Positions 34,085 through 44,920 of a stretch of 64,000 bases of DNA are shown here, piece after piece. This DNA comes from Aselliscus stoliczkanus (Eukaryota; Chordata; Mammalia; Chiroptera; Hipposideridae), in contig CM066727.1 in the NCBI GenBank assembly GCA_033961575.1, positions 2,566,001 through 2,630,000 on the forward strand. Reading direction: 5' to 3'. Under the pieces are notes generated by a model. The model did not search any database and was not told the origin of the DNA. It was given only the letters and a program-made list of their open reading frames with translations. Position 1 is the first letter of the stretch. Every line of letters starts with the position of its first letter. A program made the position numbers and the translations under genes.

Positions 34085-34562
34085 TATGGAAGACAGTATG
34101 GAGATGCCTCAGAAAATTAAAAATAGAGCTGCAGTGCAATCCAGCAATTCTACTCAGTATTTATCCAAAGAAAACAAAGCCATTAATTTGAAAAGTTATA
34201 TGCACCCCTGTGTTCATTGCAGCATTACCAGTAATATAGCCAAGATGTAGAAGCTATCTAGATGTCCATCAATAGATAAATAGATAAAGAAGGTATGGTT
34301 ACATATATATAATGGAATATAATTCAGCAATAAAAATGAATGGAATCTTGCCATTTGCTACAACATGGAAGGACCTAGAGGGCATTATACTAAGTGAAAT
34401 AAGTCAGACAGAGAAAGATAAATACCATGTAACTTCACTTACCTGTGGAACCTAAAAGGACAAAACCAGTGAATAAACAAAACAGCACAGAAACAGACCT
34501 GTAGATACAGAGAACAAGCTGATGGTTGCCAAATGAGAGGATGGAGGAGGTAAACATTTTTT
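34085..34562 (+). mobile_element. L1 3' part, interrupted by SINE
   Basis: ORF2 C-terminal and early 3' UTR text: AAAATTAAAAATAGAGCTGCAG, GCACCCCTGTGTTCATTGCAGC, AATATAGCCAAGATGTAGAAG, ATACTAAGTGAAATAAGTCAG and GTTGCCAAATGAGAGG. No intact frame. The composite SINE begins at the next target duplication, and no clear L1 text follows it. Confidence 0.85.
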
Positions 34563-34576
34563 AAAAAGATACTACA

Positions 34577-35038
34577 GGGCTGGCCGAGTGGCGCCGTGGT
34601 TAAGAGCTGGCTTGGGATGCCAGCGGCCCCGGTTCTGATCCCACATATGAGGGCCAGTGACACTGCCCTCTACAGCTAAGATGGTGAACAACAGCTCTAC
34701 CTGGAGCTGGGCTGCTGTGAGTCCCCTGGGACGGCATAGCTGCAGCCCCTGCTGCAGTGGGCTGCCATAGGCTACAGTGAGTGGCCAGCAGCCAGCGTGA
34801 GCGGCCGGCAGCCAGTGTGAGCTGCCAAGAGCCTCTGTGAATGGCTGCCCAGAGGCTGGCAAGCGATCTGCCTCATCCGGGAAGAGCGCAATGATGATAC
34901 CAACATGGGTAAGTGAAGCAATGTCCTGCACAACTAGACTGAAAAACAAAAGGACAGCAACTTGTCTGTTCCCCTTCCTTGGATCCCCAATGCTGTTCCC
35001 CTCCCCCAATTCCCCAATAAAATCTTTAAAAAATAAAA
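34577..35038 (+). mobile_element. composite tRNA-headed SINE with internal 20-bp repeats
   Basis: Flanked by the exact 15-bp duplication TAAAAAGATACTACA (34562-34576 and 35039-35053). Order: tRNA-like head (GGGCTGGCCGAGTGGCGCC, GGTTCTGATCCCAC) ending CCAGTGACACTGCCCTC; a link about ACAGCTAAGATGG; seven 20-bp units in register from 34717 to 34856; then GACTGAAAAACAAAAGGACAG and a pyrimidine-rich end with CCCCAATAAAATCTTT (AATAAA at 35016-35021) and a short A-rich tail. It is long for a SINE. It shares its head with the short copies at 223, 17337 and 35895. Confidence 0.9.
34717..34856 (+). repeat. 20-bp tandem units inside the SINE
   Basis: Units start at 34717, 34737, 34757, 34777, 34797, 34817 and 34837, each about GTGAGYGGCCRGCAGCCAGY in its best copies (34777-34796 and 34797-34816 differ at three positions). 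The outer units are more diverged. The register holds at exactly 20 bp throughout. Confidence 0.8.
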
Positions 35039-35054
35039 TAAAAAGATACTACAA

Positions 35055-35880
35055 TATCTCTAAAAAGAGTGATTGAGAAAAAGCTGAAAGCAATGCTGAG
35101 ATTAAATCTATGCCTCCGTAAACAAGAACTACCTCTACACAGCTAATTCTTTTTCAACTGTTAAGGAACATTTTTTGTAATTATTTTTAAAAAAAAATAA
35201 AGTTATAGGAAAAGGGAAAGAGAATTTAATTTAGGACTATGGAATAAAGCGAAAGTGACCTCAATCATTTTGAGGCTGTTATGTTTCACATTTTTATGTC
35301 TGTGCTGCAATGAGGAGCTTGAACTAGATGGTGTCTAAATTCCATTTTAACTCTACAGTTTAAGGTTACATTAAATTTAACTACTATTGTATTTTTCCTC
35401 ATCTTTGTGGAAAAATGATTGTTGAACTTTCCCCTTAAACATAAAATCAGTACTGATCTACAAACGCTTAATAATAAAAATAAACAAGCACTATATAGTT
35501 TACATTTAATAGACACGAAAGTGGACCTATGCATTTAAGCCTCGAGCGTCCACAACCAATCAGGTGGGATGAACGGCTAAGTTCTTAACTGTACAGGTGG
35601 GCACACCTGTGTGTGTGTGTGTGTGGGGGGGGTGCATTTACAATAATGCACAAAAGGGTTACCTCAACAAATGATTTTATAGGTACTTATGAGACGTATC
35701 ACTAATTGCTTCTGAACTATATGTGTGCTGTTTTCATTCATACATGTAGTATTTTTGAAACATCCTGCTGTTACATTAATCAGAAGTATGCAAACATTAT
35801 CTGTATATAAAACCCACCACAATTATCCTCAGAAAAATACAGGACAATGACTGAGCCACCTATGAAAAGTATAAAGCAAT
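35055..35880. other. unique AT-rich sequence with a (GT)n
   Basis: A (TG)n run with a following G-run lies at 35607-35633. Nothing else is recognised. Confidence 0.5.
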
Positions 35881-35894
35881 ATCCTGTATTTTTT

Positions 35895-35998
35895 GTTTTT
35901 TTGAGGACAGTGTCACCGGCCCTCATATGTGGGATCCAAACCAGGGCCGCTGGCTTCCCAGGCCAGCGCTTAACCACCGTGCCACTCCCCCGGCCCTG
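35895..35998 (-). mobile_element. SINE, head-only form, antisense
   Basis: Reverse-strand copy: poly-T at left, then GGACAGTGTCACCGGCCC, the complement of box B (GGGATCCAAACCAGG) and the head end (CACTCCCCCGGCCC). The 10-bp duplication TGTATTTTTT flanks it (35885-35894 and 35999-36008). No composite body. Confidence 0.9.
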
Positions 35999-36009
35999 TG
36001 TATTTTTTA

Positions 36010-37035
36010 TTCATAATACTCTTCCATACAGAAACTTTTCAGGTCTAACATCTAATTTTAGAAAATGAAATTCTCATAGGAAGACTTAAGTAACTTTATT
36101 AGATGCTAAGACCAGAAACACATTTTAGAGCCGAGTAAAACTTCATGAAGTGATTATGCTTCAGTTAGTATGTGAAACAAGTACAAGAAACATTATTGGT
36201 TTTCCAATGTTTTATCAAAAACATTGAAAAACAGAAAAAAAAATGGTTCGAGAACACATGCCTTGAATATGAGCCTGCATTACAAGATACAACAAAGCAA
36301 AACTTTAAAAACAAAATGAAACCAAGTGCTTCTGACACTTGAGGAAATGATAATTTGGGCTATGATCAAGTTTCATATATCATAGCTCTACTGATGTGAA
36401 AATAAAACTATTTACCTTCGTAATTTGCTATCATAAAGCCTTTTTAAATTCTGTAAGTTTTCGCCTCATTAGAGCTAACGAATATTCAAACGGTTGTGTG
36501 TCATGTGGGCTCAGGGCCATATTCCTGACCTCCCACTCGGGATAGCATGGTGGTGTGGTTCTCGATGGGAGGTGCCTTCGGGGGTACGCACTGCGCCCCT
36601 GGGAGATTTCATTAGTGAAGGGACAGTGAGTCTGCGGGTTCAGCCCGTCTGGTCCCAGGGGTGTCACGGGGTCTCCAGGCTGTCCTCTGGTCCCTCAAAT
36701 GGGTTCCCGCAAGCCCACTGCCGAGTTCTACGCAGTGTCAGTGGCCAAGAACCCCGCTGTGAGACACTAAGCCACCGGGTCCCTTAGAGAGAAGGCGCCA
36801 GAGGGAAGACAAGGGAGGCGCTCTCCGAGCGGGCAGTGCCTAGCATACTCCATTCGCTGGTCACTGGCCCGAGAAACTGGGTCATTTCATCTCCCAGGAG
36901 AGGAAATGGGGTCAGAGTGAATGTGTGCAGTCCCTCCTGGACCAAGCTCCAGTGAGGGCCTGTCATTTAGGGATGTAGTTCAGTGCCGTTAGATGAACTC
37001 CCACCTGCAGAATTAGGGCTTTGGAAATAAGCCAT
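36010..37035. other. unique sequence with GC-rich patch
   Basis: AT-rich to 36420, then a GC-rich, CpG-bearing patch at 36480-36960 with open frames of 60-97 aa on both strands. No motif identifies a protein. Confidence 0.4.
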
Positions 37036-39030
37036 CAGCCTCTGTGAACAGGCCGCTGTCACCCTCAGTGTCCAATGGCCTGGTCTTCACAGCTTTCTGC
37101 TTGTCTCACTTTCAACTAGGGGAGCTTCCTGAGGCCAGCACGGAACCATCACTTTCAGCATGTGTGGCCTACAGTGGGGTTATTCTTTCTCAGTCTCCAT
37201 TTTCTAGGTGTTTATTTCAGACGCATGTGGGAAAGCTCTGCCAAGGAAGGGAAATCCTTCCATTTCATTTTCTTCCCCTCCCACATCTCATTTGTCTCTT
37301 GGTTATGTTCAATGACTAATTTTGCAGGCTTAGTTAGTTTTTAACACTGCCCAGAAAAGTGTTGGAAACACATCACAAAAACTGATTTTCACATACAAAA
37401 TAAATATTGGTAAAGGTGCCGCCCAAATCAGGCGCACTGGGATTGTGAACTCATGAACACACACACACACTCTGGTTTGTGAAGCTAAGACAGTACAGTA
37501 AGTAAATTTGGTAGCCCAATAAAAAACATACTCGTTGAACAAGTATACTTTTGATCTATTGCTCCTGTCTATCTTTTTACATTTATCTTTATTTAACAGT
37601 CTCTGTGGACATTTCCCTCTTATCCTTCTCTTTCATTTTCTCAAAGGCACCTCTGACGTGATCAACTTTACACATGTACATTCATTTGTTCACTCTGTCA
37701 CGTGCCCCAGTTGAAGAAAATGTCCATGTGAGTCTTGCGTCTCCCAGGCTTGATTCCTTGTTTCTAATTACACACCCCACCAGCTCGAGCCACATTAGTG
37801 CTTTCTGCCCTCTCGGATCAAGCAGGACACTTAGTTTAAAACTGTGAAGTTCTCAAAAGTGTGTTCTTTTCCAACTTTTTCTTTCCCTGGGTGTATTTTT
37901 CCTTTACTTTCACTAAAACACTCGTTATAAGTTTACATAACTAAAGATGAGTAGCTCAGGTGTGGGTCACACGATAGTGTTCCCTTAAGACAAATGTACT
38001 AATAAAAACATCCAATAATCAAAGTCATGAACACAAAAATATCAAAAGCATGTTTATAAACTAAAAATGCATTTCCTTCATCATGATGCAAAAATAACCA
38101 TATAAAATAATCATTCACATTTAACGTACATAGAAGTAATAAGTTTGTCAGCCAGAAGTATATAGTACTGTGTTCTATATGGTATCTGATCTTTAATACA
38201 TTTTTGAGGACCTTTTAAAAATATTAACCTAGGGATAAGGACAATTTGGGGACATCATAGAGAAGCATCGATACCATAGGACAGATGTGGTCTATTGGAA
38301 TTTAAATGCCAACATAGAAAATGGTATGTGGACTGTAAAAAACCGTGATTAGCAAACTTTTGTCACCCCTGACATCATACACAGCACTCATGATTGAATT
38401 ATAGCAGGTGGTTGTGGCTTAGAAAGAGGATGTGGCAAGCAGGTGAGGGGAACCCACCTGGTTGGTTAATTGGGGTTAGAAAAGGGGAAAACAGTATCAG
38501 GCTGCTGCTCACATGAAAGTCATCAACTGCACTGATGACTAGTATGAAAATGGATTCACAGCCACTGCTGTCTAGAGGTGAAACAGGAAAGGAAAATTAG
38601 GCCAGGACACATGCTTTCTAGGAGCTTTTGAGGACTTCTGAACATTCTAGCAGGTCACAGATGGCAAATCTTCCACAGAACCAGCCTCTGCCTTCACAGA
38701 GACTTGCTTCCTGAAAGCAGGTTTTCCTGTGTGGCCAAGGTCAGACAAACCCACATAATCCATGAAGAGGGCGGACAACCTGTCCTCGGAGTTACTAAAA
38801 CATGAACTTCCTGTTGGTGAGGAATCATTTGAAATTCATGTAAGTCATATTAGCTTAAAATAGTAGACTAGACCATTGTGTTATTATACATCCAGTGACT
38901 CATGGCCCTGTCTGAAAGCCCATATGATTCCCAGGTGCTCAAATGTGTGAATGCTTTCTGAGTACAGCTAGAGATCTTCAGTGTCAGAGATGCTTAAATG
39001 TCTCCAGTCCAACTCTGGTCCTGTGATGGG
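37035..39030. other. unique sequence, nothing firm
   Basis: A (CA)6 patch lies at 37458-37471. The 37740-37860 block has the mixed, motif-dense look of a conserved element (TTCTAATTACACACC, TTAGTTTAAAACTG), but this is impression only. Confidence 0.4.
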
Positions 39031-39034
39031 GTCC

Positions 39035-39950
39035 TCGTGTTAGTGAGCTGCAGCCCACAGGTCACAGCTGGCCTGCTCTCTCCTCTTCACAGCTGATGAG
39101 CTAAGGATGTTTTTCCATAAGAGGTCGGACAATTAAGTTCGCGAACTCATCCTAGAAAAAGTGCTACACATTTCATTGCTGAATATCACTATGGTCACCT
39201 CTGAAGTGCTCCCCTTGGGAAGCTATGCACTGATGCCAGTGCCTAGTCCACCCTTCAAAGCCATTTTGAAACTTTTTTTGGAATGGCCATCAGAGCTGTC
39301 GTTGTATTACCCTTGATGTCCTGAATGTCATCAAAATGCCTTCCTTTCAGCATTTCCTTTATCTTCGGGTAAAGAAAGGAATTATTGGGGGACAGATCAG
39401 GTGAGTAGGGAGGGTGTTCCAATACAGTAATTTATTTACTGACTAAAAACTCCCTCACATACAGTGCTGTGTGAGCTGGTGCATTGTCGTGATGCAGGAG
39501 CCATGAACTGTTGGCCAAAAATTCAGGTCAGTTTCGTCCAACTTTGTCATGCAGCCTTTTCAGTACTTCCAAATAGTTACCTTGGATAACTGTTTGTCCA
39601 GTTGGCACAAATTTATAATGAATAATTCCTCTGATACCAAAAAAAGGTTAGCAACTTTGTTGCAGCAAGTTCATGAACTTGATTGTCTGACCTCGTATAT
39701 ATTTTTAAATGGCTCAAATAAATACAAATAGCAATACAATTTTGTGGCACGTGAAAAAATATATAAAATTGAAATTTGAGTGTATGTGAATAAAGTTTTG
39801 TTGCAACCCAGCCATGTTAGTCTGTTAGGCATTCTCTGTGACTGTTTTCATTCCCTAGCACTGGATAGGAGCCATCACAACAGACAGCACAGCCCATAAG
39901 ATCTGGCCCTTTAAAAATAAGTTTGCTGACTCATGATATAATCCATCTCC
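39035..39950 (-). mobile_element. hAT element split by a mariner
   Basis: Left part to 39117 reads ...GGTCACAGCTGGCCTG...GATGAGCTAAGGATGTTTTTCCA. It resumes at 39698 with TATTTTTAAATGGCTCAAATAAAT, GTGGCACGTGAAAAAATATA, GAATAAAGTTTTGTTGCAACCCAGCC, GCATTCTCTGTGACTG and ATCTGGCCCTTTAAAAATAAGTTTGCTGAC. Once the mariner is removed the two halves join as one element of the CAGGGGTCGGCAAACTT-ended hAT type, antisense. A part copy of the same family lies at 50515-50700. Confidence 0.75.
39120..39695 (-). mobile_element. internally deleted mariner, copy 2, nested in hAT
   Basis: A 576 bp element with TA on both sides (39118-39119 and 39696-39697) and inverted ends AGAGGTCGGACAATTAAGTTC and its partner GATTGTCTGACCTCG. 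Read on the reverse strand it joins the end directly to FF-[DG]-IRG and the later transposase text, with LHHDNAPAH intact (second catalytic Asp kept) and YSPDL. The third catalytic Asp codon reads AAT (Asn). The same deletion as the copy at 20381. No DNA-binding region, so non-autonomous. Confidence 0.9.
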
Positions 39951-39954
39951 ACTA

Positions 39955-40430
39955 CAATAGGCCAATGAAATTATGATCTAAACCTAATTAAAATTCAGTT
40001 AGAGGGAACTTGCTGGTCTTTGGGGCTTGTGGACATTAAAAATATATGAGGTGATTTGCACAAGTCAATAGGAAGAGCTAGGATCCAAAGCCGGGGTGTA
40101 GCCACTAGTAAAACTGAAGTCAGGACGTAGATTCTCCAAATCTCCGGGTGCTACACTGTCCTTAGTGAGTCATGAAATATAACAGGACCTTCATTTTTTC
40201 CTCAGATACTGATTTAAAAATTCTTTTAGTCTAGTGGCACCCAGCTGTCTTGGAATAGAGAATGCCTGAGGCAGAACGGGCAGACGCTCACTCCCTCTCC
40301 AGCTAGGAAAGCTTGGGTTTTTATCTGATGCTGTTGACTGCAGGATACTTTAGGCAATTTTTCACCTTATTATTCTCTGATTTCTAAGAAGTTCCTTTAT
40401 CTACAAGGCTAGAGAGATTAATGATTTTAG
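39955..40430. other. unique sequence with weak MIR trace
   Basis: GGTGATTTGCACAAGTCAATAGGAAGAGC at 40050-40080 may be an old antisense MIR. Nothing else is recognised. Confidence 0.4.
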
Positions 40431-40434
40431 AATT

Positions 40435-40535
40435 TGAACTGACAATCAGGAGATTTGAGTTGGAGTTTTAGCTTCACTCCTAACTAGCTTGTTTATCTTG
40501 AGTGAGATGTATTTGGAAATCACAAAATGCTTTAA
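40435..40535 (+). repeat. MIR fragment
   Basis: ATCAGGAGATTTGAGTTGGAG, CTCCTAACTAGCTTGTTTATCTTGAG follow the sense MIR core. Confidence 0.65.
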
Positions 40536-40945
40536 ACAAAAATAGACATTCATGGTTCTCAGCCACTAGACTCACCTTGAACCTTTCTAAACAGAAGAAA
40601 AAGAAACTTTAAAGTAGAGTATAAGGTAAAACTATTTAACATCACCAGCAGTCTTCACTGTTTGAATCTTTGGTATATCTAAAACTTAGTTCTTTTAAAT
40701 ATGTAGCATTATTTGAATATGTCTAACCAAATATAGATACAAGGACATAAACTACATCTATGTAAAAGAATAAAGTTGCAAGACTAAGAAAGATTAAGCT
40801 ATGATTTACTGAAACTATAGGAAAGGCTTTTTTGAAAGAGAACAAAGATAGATCTTTTCCTGTAGCCTATTGTGAAAGCCAACCAAAGAGACGATGGCAT
40901 TGGTGTTCTACTCTCAGTTCTCTGGTCAGAAGACAATGGTAGTTA
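40536..40945. other. unique AT-rich sequence
   Basis: Nothing recognised. Confidence 0.45.
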
Positions 40946-40949
40946 GAGT

Positions 40950-41085
40950 GTAATTTCATGTCAGTATTCAACCGCAATGTCCTTTATTAATATAAATATC
41001 TCTTGCATCTCCTGGAGCACGTAACTCAATTCTGAGTGCTTTGTAGGTGCCTACTGCCAAGTCTTATTGGATTGAATTTTGGTAA
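40950..41085 (+). repeat. probable L2 3' end
   Basis: CTCTTGCATCTCCTGGAGCACG and GTAGGTGCCTACTGCC followed by GGATTGAATTTT resemble the L2 terminus in sense. Confidence 0.5.
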
Positions 41086-41454
41086 CTTCAAATGATACTG
41101 AATCACATCATGAGATGCTATGTCTCTATTGTTCACAAAACACACTTAGGGCAACTTTCAAAGTTCATACACGATGAAAAGATAAAATAAAATTGAAACA
41201 AGTAAAGGAAACAAAGGATGATGAAAAAAGGGCATAAAAATAAAGTTGGGGCACCAATGAACTCATGCACTGGAAACACCCTACACAGTGCTAATCTTGG
41301 ACCATTTATTCTAAATTTCCTATACACTGATACAAAGAAAAAAAAATGACAAGACACTCCAAAATCCACCAAGTCAATAAGAAGCCAGTGGCGCAGGGAA
41401 AGCAAATGTTCACTTTAATGCCCATAAAAAGTATTAAAGACAGGGAATCTTTTT
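41086..41454. other. unique AT-rich sequence
   Basis: A 90-aa reverse frame at 41133-41405 has no recognised motif. Nothing else is seen. Confidence 0.45.
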
Positions 41455-41720
41455 ATTTATTCAACAGATAATTACAGAATATGACCTCTGTATGAGGCAC
41501 AGTGCCAGATGAAATGTATAGCAAAAATGAAAATGGCATCATAAATGCCCTTGATTATCGGTCTCACAGTTTTTGAGGAAGACACAGACATGTTTGGGAA
41601 CACACGCCAATCGCTATAGATCCTACGTGAGCGTGATGAGGGTGAGACCAGAGGGTCTCAGGGCCAGGGGAGTGGTGGAGATGAGTAAGGGTTTCAAAAC
41701 GCCTACAACACATCCTCAAC
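41455..41720 (-). repeat. L2 3' end, antisense
   Basis: Starts TTTATTTATTCAACAGATAATTACAG, then CTGTATGAGGCACAGTGCCAG, then GCCCTTGATTATCGGTCTCACAG and GGAAGACACAGAC: the antisense L2 terminus in order. Confidence 0.65.
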
Positions 41721-42865
41721 TACAACAGCATAAATGATTGTAAAGGAAAACAGCCAGCCCAATGTCAACCATTCCGAATCTAACACCAGTGTCACCAGTC
41801 CTTTCATTTGAACTTACCGGTGGTGTGTTTTATGTCTGGTTATTGTTCACACACACTGTGCTGTTTCTAATCTTGGTTTTTAATGAAGAACTGAGTCCAC
41901 AAATACTGAAGCAAACTGCAGGTCACAGAAATTGAAAGGAGTTTATAATAAAAGAAAAGGAAAGTCAGGTGTTTTTGATCATCTGCTAAATGAAATATCT
42001 TTACAGTGTTTCTTTCCACAAAGAAGTGTCTAAGTCCTATCTGCAAACATTTGAAAAGTTTCACAAAAAATAGTACAGTGTGTGTATGCGAGTGCACGCG
42101 AAATTCAGTTGCATAAGCATTCTAAGTGAACTTTGCATCTAGAAAATTGATTTGCCTTTTATTTCAAGGGAGACTATGACTTGAAATTATAGCAAATGTA
42201 CCACTAATGTGCCTTTTGCCGCATCCCTCCACCCTCTCATTCTCCCGAGACGCTGTTAAATCCATAAAATGCTTAAAGACCAACGTGCTCCCTTGGCTCC
42301 TCTCCATGTCTGCTCCTCTAATGTAGCCATAAGCCTTTCTCTATGTGATGTGACAGTTACTGTTCTGTGTGCAGACGGTGCCCTGGGAGAGCTTCGTGAT
42401 GGCACCGCATGGGAGAGTGTGATCATTTAAAGCAGCAAAAACCCAACTGTTCACACAGGCCCAAATCTTGTGTTCTTGCTAACTCAGTTAGAAATTATTA
42501 ACACAGCTCGTGAAATGCTCGTATTTTACACAAACTGAGAAATAACTGGAGTTTGAATGTAAGTGAAATTCACCATGGATCCAAAGAAAGAGCTCACCAA
42601 TGTGCCATTTAGGTGGAATTTCTGCATGAAACCTGACTTTCCCTAGAGACCTCCTTGAAGATTATAATCAGAATGACTATATAAAAGGCTTGTTTACTGA
42701 CTAATCATCTTTGTGAGGTTTGGGATAGATCAACCGCTTTCTAATCCGATTTTTGAAGCAGTGGAAAGCTGTTTTTCTGAGCCTCAGGCAGAAGCCTAAA
42801 AACTCCATGGAAGAGAGCAGGATAAGAAGAGAGAGGCATTGGATCTTATGTTCTCCTTAAAACAT
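41721..42865. other. unique sequence
   Basis: No gene or repeat recognised. Confidence 0.45.
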
Positions 42866-42869
42866 CCTT

Positions 42870-43015
42870 TTGTGGTAAGTGGAGGAAATATGATCACCTC
42901 CATTTTACTGAAAAGGAGAAACCAGATTCAGAGACAGTGATTTGCCTGAGGTTACAAGGTTAGGAAATGGAGGGCTTTTCACTACAGTCTGCCTCTTTCT
43001 TTAAAACCTGTCCAC
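42870..43015 (-). repeat. MIR fragment, antisense
   Basis: TATGATCACCTCCATTTTACTGAAAAGGAG, then CAGAGACAGTGATTTGCCTGAGGTTACAAGG and CAGTCTGCCTC are antisense MIR landmarks. Confidence 0.75.
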
Positions 43016-43019
43016 TGTA

Positions 43020-44725
43020 TGCTAGGTTTTCTTCTAATAAATGACACGGGACCTTCAACATTTAGCAGTCCAAAAATCTTCACAAACTATTGTTTCTCCC
43101 TGAAGTTTTATAGTTTCAAAGCCTCAGTTTACTGAGAAGAATGATGGATTTTGAAAAGGGGCCAATATATATCATACTCTGGAAAGCATGGTCAGTTACA
43201 AGGTAATTTATTTTGAACTTCTCAAATACCTTAAAGGGCCTTTCATATATAATAATCCCCAATTCTCTAATGTGGGTTACGTTAGAATTCTTTTGGACTT
43301 ACATTTTATTTTTGTAATTAGGTTAATTTTTAACGATGGGAGGTTACCCTTAAGAGAAGGCCGGGAACTGAAAAGCTGCCGGTGGAGAAAAGGTTGAGGT
43401 CTGACCTTTATAACACCCAACTTTGCCAGAATAAATGTGCTCTGTACACTTCAGGGGCGTGGGGGCAGTGACTCCGGTCCCTCAGCTTTGGGTTTGAGCC
43501 TTTCCTCGGCGACAGAGGCTTACTTTTAGCTCATTTCCAATAGGAATCCCAGAAAGGTGAAAAAAAAGCCATGCAGGCAGTGACTTGGTGCTATGCTGGG
43601 TGCATCCCGAACCTTAGTCCTCATCACGAAACACTGGGGCTCCTTCCATGTTTTGCAGCAAGAGCTCCGTGGCCATCTCTGCAGGATGGCAGAGTTCCGG
43701 GAGCCAGAAATGGGGGTCAGGCCTGCTTGGCAGCCCCACTGCGGCCACGTCTGTGAGGCAGCAGCCTGGGGCCACACCGGGAGCCGTGGCAGCCCTGGGG
43801 GGCCGTGTCCTCACCTAGCACAGGTCCAGTGGACCAGACAACCCAGGGGCACGTGCACTTTGAAACCAGGACACCATGAGGGTCCGCTCTAGCCTCGGGA
43901 GTGAAATGTAAAGCTTAGGGTGTGTTCAGACTGCCCTCATCTAGCCAGCCCAGATGGGACAGGCCACACTGTGCTCGTCCCTACTGTCCCCCAGAACAGC
44001 CTGCCTGAATTACAAAGATCAGAGGCGATCGAGCATGGAGCCTGTTAGAGGGGAAGTGAGCATGCGTCCCCCTGCCACAGGGATTCAGCCAGGACTTCAG
44101 CACCTACCTGCTCAGGCCCAGGAAACGGACAGGGGAGTGAAGTCTGAGAACACAGACTCCAGTGGGATCTGTGAGACAGGGAAGCCAATCCTGAGTGGCT
44201 CCTGCTACAGCAAAGGAGCTCCCTCATTGGTCAGCCCTGGTGCCTGTTGTCTGCTTCCCATTAAATGCCCCCGGCCAACAGTCCTGTCTGTTCCCTAGAA
44301 ATCCACTGGCCGGTTGCTGATTCCCGGCAGGTGCCTTCTATTCCTACTCTCTGTACTCACAGAAGGATTTCGCTCTGCGGTCAGTTCCCAGGTGCCCAGG
44401 TGAGGGGCGGCGGCGTCAGCTATGAGGTGCTGCCCACCATGAAACATACGTGCTTTTCTCAAGTCACCCTGTTCTGTTTCTTACCTTCCGTAATTTACTT
44501 TCTGTCTGTCTGGCTACCTCTGCCAAAGAAAGACTATATCTGGACAGGTTAACATCTTCACCAAGCTGTACCCAACTCCTGGTCCTCAGCGCTGCCCTGC
44601 CTGATTCCAGGCAGGGGGTCTGAGGAGAAAGGCTCCTTTCCTAGCGAGAGTTCGTTCTTCAGGGCCAAATATTTCTGCTGCTAGAGTGAGGCACTGAGCA
44701 GCGGCTGTTCCTCCTCCCTCCCTCT
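43020..44725. other. unique DNA with GC-rich core
   Basis: AT-rich to 43420. About 43440-44660 is GC-rich with frames of 60-114 aa open on both strands (for example 43593-43892 and 43954-44298). No domain or splice-consistent exon chain is visible. It may be isochore variation or decayed LTR/exon material. Confidence 0.35.
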
Positions 44726-44729
44726 GCTG

Positions 44730-44920
44730 CTAATATTTAATAGCATTTATTACATGTCAGTCATCATATCACAGGTATTAGGGAGAGTTACCTAAAACTT
44801 TAAAAAATGTAGTTCCATGGAGACTACTAACCATGCATAATGTACAGATGAGGAAATACATTGAAAGAAATGAAATAAATTGTGAAATTCACAGAATTAG
44901 GCAGTGGTCCATCATTAGTT
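44730..44920 (-). repeat. MIR fragment, antisense
   Basis: TAGCATTTATTACATGTCAGTCATC..., ATGTACAGATGAGGAAATACATTG and GTGAAATTCACAGAATTAGGCAGTGG follow antisense MIR. Confidence 0.65.

Noticed and set aside
34577..34650. tRNA gene
   Set aside because: Part of a SINE head that recurs at three other places, with a composite body and target duplication.
39549..39731. 60-aa forward frame as a gene
   Set aside because: It runs antisense to the mariner transposase remnant and into the hAT; no independent support.
43593..44298. Possible exon cluster in the GC-rich 43.4-44.7 kb block
   Set aside because: No consistent acceptor/donor pairs around the frames, no recognised domain, frames on both strands.
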